Source: Aeromonas veronii (GTDB lineage: Bacteria; Pseudomonadota; Gammaproteobacteria; Enterobacterales; Aeromonadaceae). Taken from it: a DNA stretch of 64,000 bases. The DNA lies in contig CP101033.1 of NCBI GenBank assembly GCA_041319085.1, positions 956,501 to 1,020,500 on the forward strand, given 5' to 3'. Below the pieces are notes generated by a model. It did not search any database, had not been told where the DNA came from, and worked only from the letters and a program-made list of their open reading frames with translations. The translations under genes and the position numbers were made by a program. Position 1 is the stretch's first letter. The number at the start of each line of letters is the position of its first letter. This document shows positions 47,419 to 56,292 of the stretch, one piece after another.

Positions 47419-47459
47419 CCCTTCTCCCCCGGCGGGAGAAGGGCTGGGGATGAGGGGGA
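47419..47459. repeat. REP-like palindromic sequence 2, inverted
   Basis: CCCTTCTCCC/GGGAGAAGGG stem followed by CTGGGGATGAGGG. Its reverse complement resembles repeat 1 in head sequence (CCCTCAyCC...), so the two form an inverted BIME-like pair about 85 bases apart. Confidence 0.6.
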
Positions 47460-47481
47460 TGAGTCATCCTGCAGAGAGAGG

Positions 47482-47516
47482 AAAAAAGAGGGGAGCCATC
47501 ATGGCTCCCCTCTTTG
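47482..47516. terminator. Bidirectional terminator between ansA and yeaC
   Basis: 15-bp perfect stem AAAGAGGGGAGCCAT / ATGGCTCCCCTCTTT with a one-base centre. On the minus strand it ends in TTTTTTCC, serving yeaC. Confidence 0.88.
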
Positions 47517-47598
47517 CTATTTATCGCACTCTTTATCGAACAATGTATCGCACTATCGCTATTCGACTGGCCGCCGCGAGACGGGATAGCGAGTGGTC

Positions 47599-47907
47599 TC
47601 AGTGGTTGAGATTGACCCGCACTATCTCCTCCTCAACCGGCTGATTCTCATCACGAAACAGCCGCTTGAGCTCGCTCTTGCTCTTCATCACGATCTCGCC
47701 GTCGCGGCCGATGTTCATATGCTCCGGGTTGTCGAGATGCATCGCTTGCCAGGCCATCACGGCTTGCAGGGAGGTGGCCTTCTGCTCGTCGGTGAGCGGC
47801 TTGCCATCGGGCCACTTGCCCAGCTCGACCGCGGTTTTGAGCCGCTTGTACACCTCTTGTGGCATCAGCCTGATTGCTTGCAAAAACTCACCCTGTTGAA
47901 ACGACAT
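47599..47907 (-). CDS. yeaC: DUF1315 family protein YeaC
   Basis: 102-residue protein of the YeaC/DUF1315 family with MPQEVYKRLKTAVELGKWPDG and TDEQKATSLQAVMAWQ. Function is unknown. In E. coli yeaC lies between ansA/pncA and msrB-gapA; here it also sits between ansA and a GAPDH gene, so the neighbourhood is conserved. Gap to the GAPDH gene holds the 23-bp tandem repeats. Confidence 0.9.
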   Translation of the reverse strand: MSFQQGEFLQAIRLMPQEVYKRLKTAVELGKWPDGKPLTDEQKATSLQAVMAWQAMHLDNPEHMNIGRDGEIVMKSKSELKRLFRDENQPVEEEIVRVNLNH

Positions 47908-47955
47908 CCGGCCTCTCCTTGAACTATTGAGCCATAAACTACGGGGTCAGCCCGG

Positions 47956-48116
47956 CAGATCCTGGCGGGCCATGCAGGTAGACCCTATCGGGCTATGCAG
48001 GTAGATCCTGGCGGGCTATGCCGGTAGATCCTTGCGGGCTATGCCGGTAGATCCTTGCGGACTATGCCGGTAGATCCTTGCGGACTATGCCGGTAGATCC
48101 TTGCGGACTACGCCAG
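47956..48116. repeat. Seven-copy 23-bp tandem repeat overlapping the GAPDH stop
   Basis: Seven units of the form TAGATCCTTGCGGACTATGC-CGG run from 47956 to 48116 without spacers. The last unit (48094-48116) and part of the sixth are the 3' end of the GAPDH coding region (VVRKDLPA and stop). Units closest to the gene are nearly identical, and those farther away are more diverged. The array looks like serial duplication of the gene's own tail. Confidence 0.9.
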
Positions 48117-49518
48117 CCATCTGCTCCATCACCCGCACTACCTGACAACTGTACCCGAACTCGTTGTCATACCATACGTAGAGCACGCAGTGATCCCCCT
48201 CGGCGATGGTCGCCTGGGAGTCGACGATGCCCGCATAACGGGAACCCACCATGTCGGAGGAGACCAGCTCGGTGCTGGCGCTGAAGTCGATCTGGCGGTG
48301 CAGGGCCGAGCTTAACGCCATCTGCTGCAGATAGGCGTTGAGGCTCTCCCGATCGGTGGCCTGCTCCAGCGACAGATTGATAATCGCCAGCGAGACATTG
48401 GGGGTCGGCACCCGGATGGCGTTGCCGGTCAGCTTGCCCTTGAGTTCGGGCAGCGCCTTGGCCACCGCCTTGGCGGCGCCGGTGCTGGTCATCACCATAT
48501 TGAGGGCGGCGCTGCGACCGCGCCGCTCGCCCTTATGATAGTTGTCGATGAGGTTCTGATCGTTGGTGTAGGAGTGGACCGTCTCCACGTGGCCATGGCG
48601 AATGCCGAACTTTTCCTGCATCACCTTGAGCACCGGGGTGATGGCGTTGGTGGTGCAGGAGGCGGCGGAGATGATCCTGTCATCCGGGCCTATCACCTCG
48701 TGGTTGACGCCGAACACCACGTTTTTCATCTCGCCCTTGCCGGGGGCGGTCAGCAGCACCTTGCCGGCACCGCGCGCTTTCAGGTGCTCGGATAGACCCG
48801 CCTCGTCACGCCAGACCCCAGTGTTGTCGACGATCAGCGCATCGTGAATGCCGTAAGCTGTGTAGTCGATGTCGGCCGGGCTGTTGGCGTAGATCACCTG
48901 AATGAAGGTGCCGTTGGCGATGATGGCGCTGCGCTCCACATCCACCTCGATGGAGCCGTTGAAGGGGCCGTGCACCGAGTCGCGGCGCAGCAGGCTGGCG
49001 CGTTTCTCCAGATCCCCGTCGCGGCCGCCACGCACCACGATGGCGCGCAGCCGCAGCGGATTGGCGGCGCCGGTGCGCTCGATCAGCAGTCGGGCCAGCA
49101 GGCGGCCGATACGGCCAAAGCCGTAGAGCACCACGTCGGTCGGCTGCGGCATCTGGCTGTGACCAAGGGCCGGTGCCAGTCTGGTTTGCAGATAGTCCTC
49201 GATCCCCGCTTCATCCTGATGATCCTGCCAGTAACCGACCGCTAGCTTGCCAAGGTCAACCTCGGCAGCGGTGGGTTTGAGGGCCACGATGGCCTGGAGC
49301 AGGGGGAAGCTTTGTTGGATGGGGAGGGGAGCGCCCTGGTGGCGGCGGACGACCCGGTGAGCCTTGAGGATATCGATGGTGGAGGCGTTTTGCAGCGGGC
49401 GGCCGTAGAGGGTGATCTCGACCCCTTGTTGTCGGTAGAGGCGACCAATCAAGGGCTGCATGGCTTCGGCGAGCGCCTGGCTCTCCTGCCACGCTTGCAG
49501 GTAGTGCTCGTGGGTCAT
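48085..49518 (-). CDS. Long-form glyceraldehyde-3-phosphate dehydrogenase
   Basis: 477-residue phosphorylating GAPDH. The Rossmann motif VVLYGFGRIGRLLARLL starts only near residue 128. Catalytic Cys is in ISAASCTTNAITPVL and His in ETVHSYTNDQN; the C-terminal WYDNEFGYSCQVVRVME is canonical. The 120-residue N-terminal helical extension is known for a subset of proteobacterial GAPDHs of the GapB/Pseudomonas type. Whether it favours glycolysis or gluconeogenesis cannot be read from sequence. The last nine codons and stop are part of the 23-bp repeat. Confidence 0.93.
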   Translation of the reverse strand: MTHEHYLQAWQESQALAEAMQPLIGRLYRQQGVEITLYGRPLQNASTIDILKAHRVVRRHQGAPLPIQQSFPLLQAIVALKPTAAEVDLGKLAVGYWQDHQDEAGIEDYLQTRLAPALGHSQMPQPTDVVLYGFGRIGRLLARLLIERTGAANPLRLRAIVVRGGRDGDLEKRASLLRRDSVHGPFNGSIEVDVERSAIIANGTFIQVIYANSPADIDYTAYGIHDALIVDNTGVWRDEAGLSEHLKARGAGKVLLTAPGKGEMKNVVFGVNHEVIGPDDRIISAASCTTNAITPVLKVMQEKFGIRHGHVETVHSYTNDQNLIDNYHKGERRGRSAALNMVMTSTGAAKAVAKALPELKGKLTGNAIRVPTPNVSLAIINLSLEQATDRESLNAYLQQMALSSALHRQIDFSASTELVSSDMVGSRYAGIVDSQATIAEGDHCVLYVWYDNEFGYSCQVVRVMEQMAGVVRKDLPA

Positions 49519-49729
49519 TGACCAGATCCTTTATTTCACGTTGTTGGTGTAAATAGAAAATTCGTCGAATGCAGATCACTGTAGGGGTCTATATTTCGTT
49601 ATATTATTCTGCAATCGCGGCCTTATATGGCGCGCGCATTGTAATGGATATGTAACCGGTTTGCTAGCCGGAGGTGGCCTGTGAAGGCGCCAGTTGTTAC
49701 CAACCCGCCTTACCAACAAGATGTGAACC

Positions 49730-50563
49730 ATGGCCAATTTCCCTCTGCGACAGACCTTCATCATGCTTTCCGTCGGCCTTGCCGTGGCGGGCTGCAATGA
49801 CGACCGGATCCACAACATCTGCAGCAACCATGCCGAGCTCTGTCAGGATCTGGTGGACGATGGCTGGTGCCGCTACGAGCGTACTGATGTGATCCGCAGC
49901 CGCTTCTATCTCAAGGAGGAGGGGACAGAGCGGCGCAAGTACGCGCTGATGCGCAACCTTGAGCGCTATCTCAAGTGTGCCGAACGCTCTACCAACATCG
50001 AGTACAAGAATGCCCGCGAACAGAAGAGCCCGCGGGTGGAAGGGATGCTGGCTGCAGGGGATCAGTTGGCCCAGCTCGATGCGGCGACCCGCAATTCGCA
50101 AGATCCCTATCTGCTGCTCTGGCACTGGACCAACAATACCAACGAGCTGGCCCGCCACCAATTTCTAGCGCTGGAAGGCAGCAAGGCGCTGGATGAACCT
50201 GAGTTGCAACTGGCGCTCGGCGGTATCTACGCCAAGAGCGACCCCGAGAAGGCTATTGCCACCCTGCAGCGTGGCCTCTCCCTCTATCAGGAGGGGGACA
50301 AGGTCAACAGCCGCCTGCTCACCTCCCTCAGCACCCTCTACATGGGCCAGAAGCAGTACGGGCTGGCCTATCTGTGGGGCAAGGTGAGCGAGTCGTTTCA
50401 GGATGCGCCAGAGGTCTCTGCCAAGCGATTTGGCATCTACCACACCCTGAGCAAGCTCGAGCAGGATGGCTACGATGTCCGGGCGGCCGAGATCATCGAG
50501 CAGCTCAAACGTGGCAACTATCGGCCCCGAGACAGTGATGACGACGCTCTCCCCGGTCAGTAG
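49730..50563 (+). CDS. DUF2989 lipoprotein
   Basis: 277-residue predicted lipoprotein. The signal peptide MANFPLRQTFIMLSVGLAVAG ends in a lipobox with Cys22 (LAVAGC). The mature part is rich in Cys at first (ICSNHAELCQDL...GWCRYER) and then helical with TPR/Sel1-like look (ALGGIYAKSDPEKAIATLQRGLSLYQ). It fits DUF2989, function unknown. The 3' end overlaps the Nudix gene by 26 bases, so the two are cotranscribed. Confidence 0.85.
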   Translation: MANFPLRQTFIMLSVGLAVAGCNDDRIHNICSNHAELCQDLVDDGWCRYERTDVIRSRFYLKEEGTERRKYALMRNLERYLKCAERSTNIEYKNAREQKSPRVEGMLAAGDQLAQLDAATRNSQDPYLLLWHWTNNTNELARHQFLALEGSKALDEPELQLALGGIYAKSDPEKAIATLQRGLSLYQEGDKVNSRLLTSLSTLYMGQKQYGLAYLWGKVSESFQDAPEVSAKRFGIYHTLSKLEQDGYDVRAAEIIEQLKRGNYRPRDSDDDALPGQ

Positions 50564-51101
50564 CTGGCCCACTCCGTTCGATCTCTCTTTCGTTCATGGC
50601 GAGGTGTTCACCGATGGCTGCACCCTCGAGCGGCTCACGGTGCGCGCCGTGGTGTCCCGTGGCGATGAGCTGCTGCTGGTTCACTCCCGGGTCAACGGCG
50701 ATCTGATGTTCCCCGGTGGCGGCATTGAGGCGGGGGAGAGCCACCATGCGGCACTGGCCCGCGAGCTGTTGGAAGAGTGCGGTGCCGAGCTGCGGGAAGT
50801 GGGGGCTATGCTTGGTGAGACCCGTGAATACCGCACCGCCCGCGAGCCGGGGGTCGATGCCTACTGCATCCGCTCGCTCTACTACTGGTGTCAGATTGAC
50901 GATCAGCTGGTGGCCCCGCAGCCGCAGCCCTACGAGATCCGCCTTGGCTTTGTGCCCGGCTGGTTTGCCCTCGACGAGGCGCTGCAGACCAACAAGACCC
51001 AGCTGGCGGGGCCCTGCCCCCAATGGACGGCGCGGGAGACCCGGGTGCTGGCCCAGCTGCAACGCTGGCATCAGCAGGGGATCTTCGACAACGGCCGCTG
51101 A
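50538..51101 (+). CDS. Nudix hydrolase
   Basis: 187-residue Nudix protein with the complete box G-x5-E-x7-RELLEECGAEL (in FPGGGIEAGESHHAALAREL). Nudix enzymes hydrolyse nucleoside diphosphates linked to another group; substrate unknown. I start at ATG 50538 (MTTLSPVSS), which overlaps the DUF2989 lipoprotein gene; the upstream in-frame ATG at 50466 lies deep in that gene. Confidence 0.9.
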   Translation: MTTLSPVSSWPTPFDLSFVHGEVFTDGCTLERLTVRAVVSRGDELLLVHSRVNGDLMFPGGGIEAGESHHAALARELLEECGAELREVGAMLGETREYRTAREPGVDAYCIRSLYYWCQIDDQLVAPQPQPYEIRLGFVPGWFALDEALQTNKTQLAGPCPQWTARETRVLAQLQRWHQQGIFDNGR

Positions 51102-51131
51102 GCACATCAAGCGGTAACGGTCAGGGATAGC

Positions 51132-51165
51132 AACAAAAAGAGCGCCAAAAGGCGCTCTTTTTGTT
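51132..51165. terminator. Bidirectional terminator between Nudix gene and lipA
   Basis: Perfect 15-bp stem AACAAAAAGAGCGCC / GGCGCTCTTTTTGTT with an AAAA loop. A- and T-tracts flank the GC core, so it works on both strands. Confidence 0.93.
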
Positions 51166-51178
51166 GCTTGGGAGGACG

Positions 51179-52144
51179 TTATTTGACCTCTTCGCCCTTG
51201 GCTTGCAGATCCGCGTGGTAGGAGGAGCGCACGAAGGGGCCGCAGGCGGCGTGGGTAAAGCCCAGCGCCATGGCGACCTCTTTCAGCTCGTCGAACTCTG
51301 CAGGCGGCACGTAGCGCTTCACCGGCAGGTGGTGGCGGCTCGGCTGCAGATACTGGCCCAGGGTCAGCATGTTGACGCCGTGCTCGCGCAAGTCCTTGAG
51401 TACCTGCACGATCTCTTCGTTGGTTTCGCCCAGACCCATCATGACACCGGACTTGGTCGGTACATGGGGGTGCATCTCCTTGATGCGGCGCAGCAGCTCC
51501 AGCGACCACTTGTAGTCGGCACCCGGGCGGGCGACCCGGTACATGCGCGGGGCGGTCTCCAGGTTGTGGTTGAAGACGTCCGGTGGCGTTTCGCGGAACA
51601 CCTCCAGCGCCTGCTCCATCCGGCCGCGGAAATCCGGGGTCAGGATCTCGATACGGGTCTGCGGGCTGTGCTCGCGGATCTGCTTGATACAGTCGGCGAA
51701 GTGTTGGGCACCGCCGTCGCGCAGATCGTCGCGGTCCACCGAGGTGATCACCACATACTTGAGTTTCATCTCCTTGATGGTCAGCGCCAGTTTCTTCGGC
51801 TCTTCCGGATCGAGCGCCAGCGGACGACCATGGGCCACGTCGCAGAAGGGGCAGCGACGAGTGCAGATGGCGCCCATGATCATGAAGGTGGCGGTGCCGT
51901 GGTTGAAGCACTCCGCCAGATTGGGGCAGGAGGCCTCCTCACAGACCGAGTGCAACTTGTTCTTGCGCAGGGTGCTCTTGATGTGATCGATCTTCTGGCT
52001 CGACGGTGGCAGCTTGATCCGCATCCAGTCCGGCTTGCGCAGCACTTCCTCGTTGGGATCCGGCATGAATTTCACCGGGATCAGGGCCATCTTGTCGCCA
52101 TCGCGCAGCTTGACGCCCGGCTCCATACGAACGGGTTTGCTCAT
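51179..52144 (-). CDS. lipA: Lipoyl synthase
   Basis: 321-residue radical-SAM lipoyl synthase (E. coli 321), which inserts two sulfurs into protein-bound octanoyl groups. The auxiliary cluster cysteines are in [14 protein letters not shown], and the radical-SAM CxxxCxxC is CTRRCPFC. The C-terminal Arg-Ser-Ser-Tyr (RSSYHADL) that ligates the auxiliary cluster is present. Start ATG 52144. It is 85 bases downstream of lipB and acts on its product. Confidence 0.98.
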   Translation of the reverse strand: MSKPVRMEPGVKLRDGDKMALIPVKFMPDPNEEVLRKPDWMRIKLPPSSQKIDHIKSTLRKNKLHSVCEEASCPNLAECFNHGTATFMIMGAICTRRCPFCDVAHGRPLALDPEEPKKLALTIKEMKLKYVVITSVDRDDLRDGGAQHFADCIKQIREHSPQTRIEILTPDFRGRMEQALEVFRETPPDVFNHNLETAPRMYRVARPGADYKWSLELLRRIKEMHPHVPTKSGVMMGLGETNEEIVQVLKDLREHGVNMLTLGQYLQPSRHHLPVKRYVPPAEFDELKEVAMALGFTHAACGPFVRSSYHADLQAKGEEVK

Positions 52145-52229
52145 GATTCACTCTCGGTGTTTGTTATTGTCTGGTTGGTCGCCATCAGGGTCTGCTCGGA
52201 GCCCTCATGGTTGCACGGCATGGGGTTGC

Positions 52230-52907
52230 TCATGCTGCTTCTTCGGTATTGATGATCGTTTGATAGCCAATCAGGCGGGCCAGTTCGGCCACCAGAATGG
52301 ATTGCGCCTCGGCCACGCTCTGCGGGCCGCCCAGGGCGCTGGTCTGGGTCATGGCCATGCCCGCATAGCCGCACGGATTGATGTGCAGGAAGGGGGTCAT
52401 GTCCATGTTGATGTTGAGGGCCAGCCCGTGGAACGAGCACCCCTTGCGGATGCGCAGGCCCAGCGAGGCCAGTTTGGCCTCCATGCCAAGGTCATTTTTC
52501 ACATAGACCCCGGGGGCATCGGCCTTGGCGTAGGCCAGGATATCACTGTTGGCGAGGGTATTAATGATGGCTGTCTCCAGCGCGGTCACCAGCTCGCGGA
52601 CCGAGAATTTGCAGCGGCGCACATCCACCAACACGTAGAGCACCAGCTGGCCCGGGCCGTGATAGGTCACCTGACCGCCGCGATCGCTCTGCACCACCGG
52701 GATGTTGCCCGGATTGAGCAGGTGTTCGGCCTTGCCGGCCTGACCCTGGGTATAGACGGGATCATGTTCGACCACCCAGAACTCGTCCGGGGTGTCGCTG
52801 GTGCGGTTGTCGGTGAAGGCCTTCATGGCGTCCCATACCGGCTGGTAGGGGCGGCGACCCAGCTGCCTGACAATCAGGCTGGACTGGGCGGGGATCTGGG
52901 ATGACAT
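52230..52907 (-). CDS. lipB: Lipoyl(octanoyl) transferase
   Basis: 225-residue LipB, which moves octanoyl from ACP to lipoyl domains. Active-site landmarks are [20 protein letters not shown], the Lys in [20 protein letters not shown] and the Cys in [11 protein letters not shown] start at ATG 52907 ([11 protein letters not shown]) with GAGGA upstream; the ORF can extend nine residues further. Order dacA-ybeD-lipB-lipA matches E. coli. Confidence 0.96.
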   Translation of the reverse strand: MSSQIPAQSSLIVRQLGRRPYQPVWDAMKAFTDNRTSDTPDEFWVVEHDPVYTQGQAGKAEHLLNPGNIPVVQSDRGGQVTYHGPGQLVLYVLVDVRRCKFSVRELVTALETAIINTLANSDILAYAKADAPGVYVKNDLGMEAKLASLGLRIRKGCSFHGLALNINMDMTPFLHINPCGYAGMAMTQTSALGGPQSVAEAQSILVAELARLIGYQTIINTEEAA

Positions 52908-52969
52908 GGTGTCCTCGCGGCGTGCTGCGGCCAAAAACAGTCGCCCCGCAGAACGGGGCGAGAGAGAAA

Positions 52970-53233
52970 TTACAGTACGTATTTCACCAGCTCGATCTTG
53001 CCAAGGGCGTGGTACATCGCTTCGATGTGCTCTTTGCTCTGAGCCGTCACGGTCACGCGGACCGAGTGGTAGTTGCCCTTGGAGCTGGGCTGGACAGTCG
53101 GGCTGTAGGTGCCGGGGGCGTGCTGCTGCAGCACAGCAACCACTCTTTCCGGCAGTGCCGGGTCGGCAACGCCGAGCACCTTGAACGGGAACTTGCAGGG
53201 AAACTCCAGCAGTTCATCAAACTTGGTATTCAT
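52970..53233 (-). CDS. ybeD: DUF493 family protein YbeD
   Basis: 87-residue YbeD, the usual length. It has [38 protein letters not shown] and the C-terminal VKYVL. The fold resembles ACT-like regulatory domains; function is not established. It sits between dacA and lipB as in E. coli. The 290-base gap to dacA holds a hairpin (53480-53501), a short direct repeat of CTATATGGGCAC near 53325-53352 and no gene. Confidence 0.95.
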   Translation of the reverse strand: MNTKFDELLEFPCKFPFKVLGVADPALPERVVAVLQQHAPGTYSPTVQPSSKGNYHSVRVTVTAQSKEHIEAMYHALGKIELVKYVL

Positions 53234-53479
53234 TTACTCACCTTTTGCGTCATCACCGGGATGACTTTATCTTGGATGGCTAGTGGCCGATGGCCCGTGT
53301 AGGCCGCCATTTCAAGTCTATATGGGCACAGCTCATTACTATATGGGCACTGCCCGGACCGGGATCAAGGCCAGGATCGGTCAGACAAGGATGGAAGTGC
53401 TGCTTTTTACCACAAATCAGAGTAAGGCGGAACCTGCAGTTTACAGGGTTATTCACTGCCTTTGCCCAGCACAGACAGC

Positions 53480-53501
53480 AGCGGCGCCTGTTGGCGCCGC
53501 T
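53480..53501 (-). terminator. Hairpin after dacA
   Basis: 9-bp stem AGCGGCGCC / GGCGCCGCT with a 4-base loop, 25 bases past the dacA stop. The minus-strand T-tract is poor, so termination may be partial. Confidence 0.55.
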
Positions 53502-53525
53502 GTTTAGTGAGGATTGTGCGTTGGA

Positions 53526-54722
53526 TTACTTGAACCAGCTGGTGACCAGCAGTACCAGGTAGTCCCACAGACGGCTCATCAAGCCACCTTCTTGCACCTC
53601 TTCCAGGGCGACCAGCGGCACCTGCTTGATCTCTTTGTCGCCCTGCTTCAGGAACACGGTGCCGACGCGCTGCCCCTTGGCCAGCGGCGCTTTCAGCTCG
53701 CTGTCGAGCTGGAAGTCTGCCTTCAGGTTGTTGCCCTGACCGCGAGTGACCAGTACGGAGACATCTTTGTCGACGCCCAGTTTCACTTCAGACTTGTCGC
53801 CCATCCAGATCTTCTGGGTGACCAGCTCGGTGCCGGCCTTGTACGGGGTCAGGCTCTGGAAGAAGCGGAAGCCATAGGTGAGCAGTTTTTTGCTCTCGGC
53901 AGCGCGGGAGGCTTCACTGCTGGCGCCCAGTACCACGGCGATCAGGCGCATGCCTTCGTTGTTGGTGGCAGAAGAGACCAGGTTATAGCCGATCTGGCTG
54001 ACGTGACCGGTCTTGATGCCATCCACTTGCAGGGACTGATCCCACAGCAGGCGGTTGCGGTTGTGCTGGGTGATGCCGTTGAACACGAAGGATTTCTGGG
54101 AGTAGATCTTGTACTCCTCCGGCAGGTCGCGGATCAGCGCCTGGCCCAGACGGGCCATGTCGTGAGCGGTACTGTGGTGACCTTCCGCATCCAGACCGTG
54201 CGGGTTCATGAAGTGGCTGTCGTTCATGCCGAGCTTGGCGGCCCAGCTGTTCATCAGGCTGGCGAAGGAGTCGGTACTGCCCGCCAGGAATTCGGCCATG
54301 GCGACACAGGCATCGTTACCGGACTGGATGATGATGCCCTTGTTCAGGTCATCGACGGAGACCTGCTTGCCCACCTCGATAAACATCTTGGAGGAGTCGG
54401 AGTAGTTCTTGGACCAGGCGTTCTGGCTGATGGTCACCATGTCGGTGCGTTTGATGTTCCCCTTCAGCAGCTCGTGGCCGATGATGTAGGAGGTCATCAT
54501 CTTGGTCAGACTGGCGGGCGGCAGACGCTCTTCGGCGTTCTGCTCGGCCAGCACCTGACCGGAGTAGTAGTCGATCAGAATATGGGCCTTGGCGGAGATC
54601 TCCGGTGCGGCGGGCACCACCACGGGCGTGGCATTCGGGGTCGGGGTCGGTACTGGCGTATTGGCCTGGGCGGCGGCGCTGATCAGTGAGGCCAGAATAA
54701 CTGAACGGGCAAATTTGGACAT
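53526..54722 (-). CDS. dacA: D-alanyl-D-alanine carboxypeptidase (PBP5/6 type)
   Basis: 398-residue class C low-molecular-weight PBP that trims the terminal D-Ala of peptidoglycan pentapeptides. A signal peptide (MSKFARSVILASLISAAAQA) leads a Pro/Thr linker. The penicillin-binding motifs are SLTK (PPASLTKMMTS), SGN (IQSGNDACVAM) and KTG (VDGIKTGHVS). A PBP5_C domain and a C-terminal amphipathic membrane anchor (RLWDYLVLLVTSWFK) follow. It has its own extended -10 promoter. TnpB copy 3 lies 156 bases upstream, between it and rlpA. Confidence 0.97.
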   Translation of the reverse strand: MSKFARSVILASLISAAAQANTPVPTPTPNATPVVVPAAPEISAKAHILIDYYSGQVLAEQNAEERLPPASLTKMMTSYIIGHELLKGNIKRTDMVTISQNAWSKNYSDSSKMFIEVGKQVSVDDLNKGIIIQSGNDACVAMAEFLAGSTDSFASLMNSWAAKLGMNDSHFMNPHGLDAEGHHSTAHDMARLGQALIRDLPEEYKIYSQKSFVFNGITQHNRNRLLWDQSLQVDGIKTGHVSQIGYNLVSSATNNEGMRLIAVVLGASSEASRAAESKKLLTYGFRFFQSLTPYKAGTELVTQKIWMGDKSEVKLGVDKDVSVLVTRGQGNNLKADFQLDSELKAPLAKGQRVGTVFLKQGDKEIKQVPLVALEEVQEGGLMSRLWDYLVLLVTSWFK

Positions 54723-54765
54723 CTTGAAATTCCTGCGAGCCAGATGGGGATAAAATGCGGGCCTA

Positions 54766-54774
54766 ACTATACCA
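54766..54774 (-). promoter_or_regulatory. Extended -10 promoter of dacA
   Basis: On the minus strand TGGTATAGT gives a TGn extended -10 followed by TATAGT, about 45 bases before the dacA start. It lies on the dacA side of TnpB copy 3, so dacA does not need readthrough from rlpA. Confidence 0.55.
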
Positions 54775-54878
54775 GATGCGCCCGCAGGTTATAGCCCGAC
54801 ATGACGATCAGAACTGGTTTTTATCCATCACTCCCTGTCAGCACGCCATAACACGACGTGATGACAGACAGTGGTTAG

Positions 54879-56267
54879 CAGATGCCCCGTAAACCCTAGC
54901 CCAATCGGGCGGGGATATAAGGGGAGCTAATCTGATGCGTTTGCGAGCCCGCCTATGTCTTCAGTGTCTCGATAGTCGCGCCTGCCGCACGTCCGCAGCG
55001 GTTGTTGATTTCACTGGCACGCGCTATAACTGTGCTTATATACAGACTGTGTTTTTAATCATGAAAAGAGCCACAAAAGTACGTATTTACCCCACCGACG
55101 AACAAGCGGCATTCCTCAATGCCCAGTTCGGCGCGGTGCGGTTCGCGTACAACAAAGCCCTTCATATTCAGCGGCACATGTTCCAGCGCCACGGGGTTTC
55201 ACTGAAACCCAAACGCGACTTGAAACCCCTGCTCGCTGTGGCAAAAAAATCGTGCAAATACAGCTGGCTGAAAGAGTACGATTCACAAGCCTTACAGCAG
55301 GCGGTGATCAACCTGGATAAGGCATTCGCCAATTTTTTCAACCCCAAGCTCAAGGCCAGGATACCCACCTTCAAGAGCAAGAGAGGCAGGCAATCGAGCT
55401 ACCACCCCAATGGCAAAGTGCTGACCGATGCCATCCTGTTACCGAAGATGACGCCCATCCGAGCTGTCATTCACCGAGATATTATCGGCGTGGTATCTAG
55501 TATCACGGTCAGCCGTGGCCCGACAGGGAAATACTATGCCTCCATCCTTTGCGATGATGGCCGTGAGGCTCCCGCCAAGCCCTCCCTCATCACAGCGGTG
55601 ACAGGCTATGATATGGGGCTGTCCCACTACCTCATTGCGTCGAGTGGCAAAAAGATGGCCAACCCGCGCCATCTTATCAAGGCCAGTCGCAATCTGCGGC
55701 GAAAGCAAAAAGCACTGTCTCGCAAGACAAAAGGCAGTGCCAATCGTAGTAAGGCCAAATTACAGCTGGCCGCCCTGCACGAGCGGGTAGCCAATGCTCG
55801 CGCTGATTTTCAGCACAAACTCTCTCGCACGATAGTTGACGATAACCAAGCGATCATCGTGGAGACGCTTAAAACAACCAATATGATGAAAAACCACAAG
55901 CTGGCCCGCGCCATTGGCGATGCTGGCTGGCATGGTTTTATCATGAGGCTGGAGTACAAAGCCCAAGCGGCGGGCCGCCACCTAATCAAACTCGATCAGT
56001 GGTTTGCCAGCTCTAAACCATGTAGTGAGTGCGGCCACAAGATGTCGGAGATGCCACTTCACCAGCGACAGTGGGTATGTCCAGCGTGTGGGGCAGAGCA
56101 TGACCGCGACATCAACGCGGCCATAAACATTCGACAGCAAGGAATATTGGAATTAAAAGCGGCGGGGCTCGCCGTTTCTGCCCATGGAGGCCAGCGTAAA
56201 TCCGTCAATCTGACGGTAGCGGCCTAAGAAGTGGGAAGCCTCGCCGCTTGCGGCGGGGAGCAGTCAC
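54879..56267 (+). mobile_element. TnpB-only IS200/IS605-type element, copy 3
   Basis: Third 1389-base copy, in the same orientation as copy 1. It follows TTAG (54875-54878) and ends TCAC (56264-56267). It splits the conserved rlpA-dacA pair and runs against their direction of transcription. The right end is 25 bases from the rlpA stop. The right-end stem is the full form, as in copy 2. Confidence 0.92.
55061..56227 (+). CDS. tnpB: TnpB RNA-guided endonuclease family protein, copy 3
   Basis: 388-residue TnpB with GYDMG, IIVETL and HDRDINAAINI catalytic motifs and the CSECGHKM...CPACG zinc ribbon intact. Copy-specific changes include C for R in KKSCKYSW, I for M in KARIPTF and K for N in RHLIKASRN. 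The core start is ATG 55061 (MKRATKVRIYPTDEQ), and the frame is open upstream to 54935 as in the other copies. The conserved TTGTTG-17-TATAAC promoter-like pair lies just before the core start. Confidence 0.93.
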   Translation: MKRATKVRIYPTDEQAAFLNAQFGAVRFAYNKALHIQRHMFQRHGVSLKPKRDLKPLLAVAKKSCKYSWLKEYDSQALQQAVINLDKAFANFFNPKLKARIPTFKSKRGRQSSYHPNGKVLTDAILLPKMTPIRAVIHRDIIGVVSSITVSRGPTGKYYASILCDDGREAPAKPSLITAVTGYDMGLSHYLIASSGKKMANPRHLIKASRNLRRKQKALSRKTKGSANRSKAKLQLAALHERVANARADFQHKLSRTIVDDNQAIIVETLKTTNMMKNHKLARAIGDAGWHGFIMRLEYKAQAAGRHLIKLDQWFASSKPCSECGHKMSEMPLHQRQWVCPACGAEHDRDINAAINIRQQGILELKAAGLAVSAHGGQRKSVNLTVAA

Positions 56268-56283
56268 TCACACTCGCTACAAA
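56128..56283 (+). ncRNA. Predicted omega/reRNA of TnpB copy 3 with guide from flank
   Basis: Right-end scaffold predicted as for copy 1, boundary approximate. The predicted guide is TCACACTCGCTACAAA (56268-56283), which lies just past the rlpA stop codon. Confidence 0.45.
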
Positions 56284-56292
56284 AGGGGGCGA

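Noticed and set aside
47956..48116. The 23-bp tandem array as a CRISPR array.
   Set aside because: Units are directly joined without spacers, are not palindromic repeats of CRISPR type, and derive from the adjacent coding sequence; no cas genes are near.
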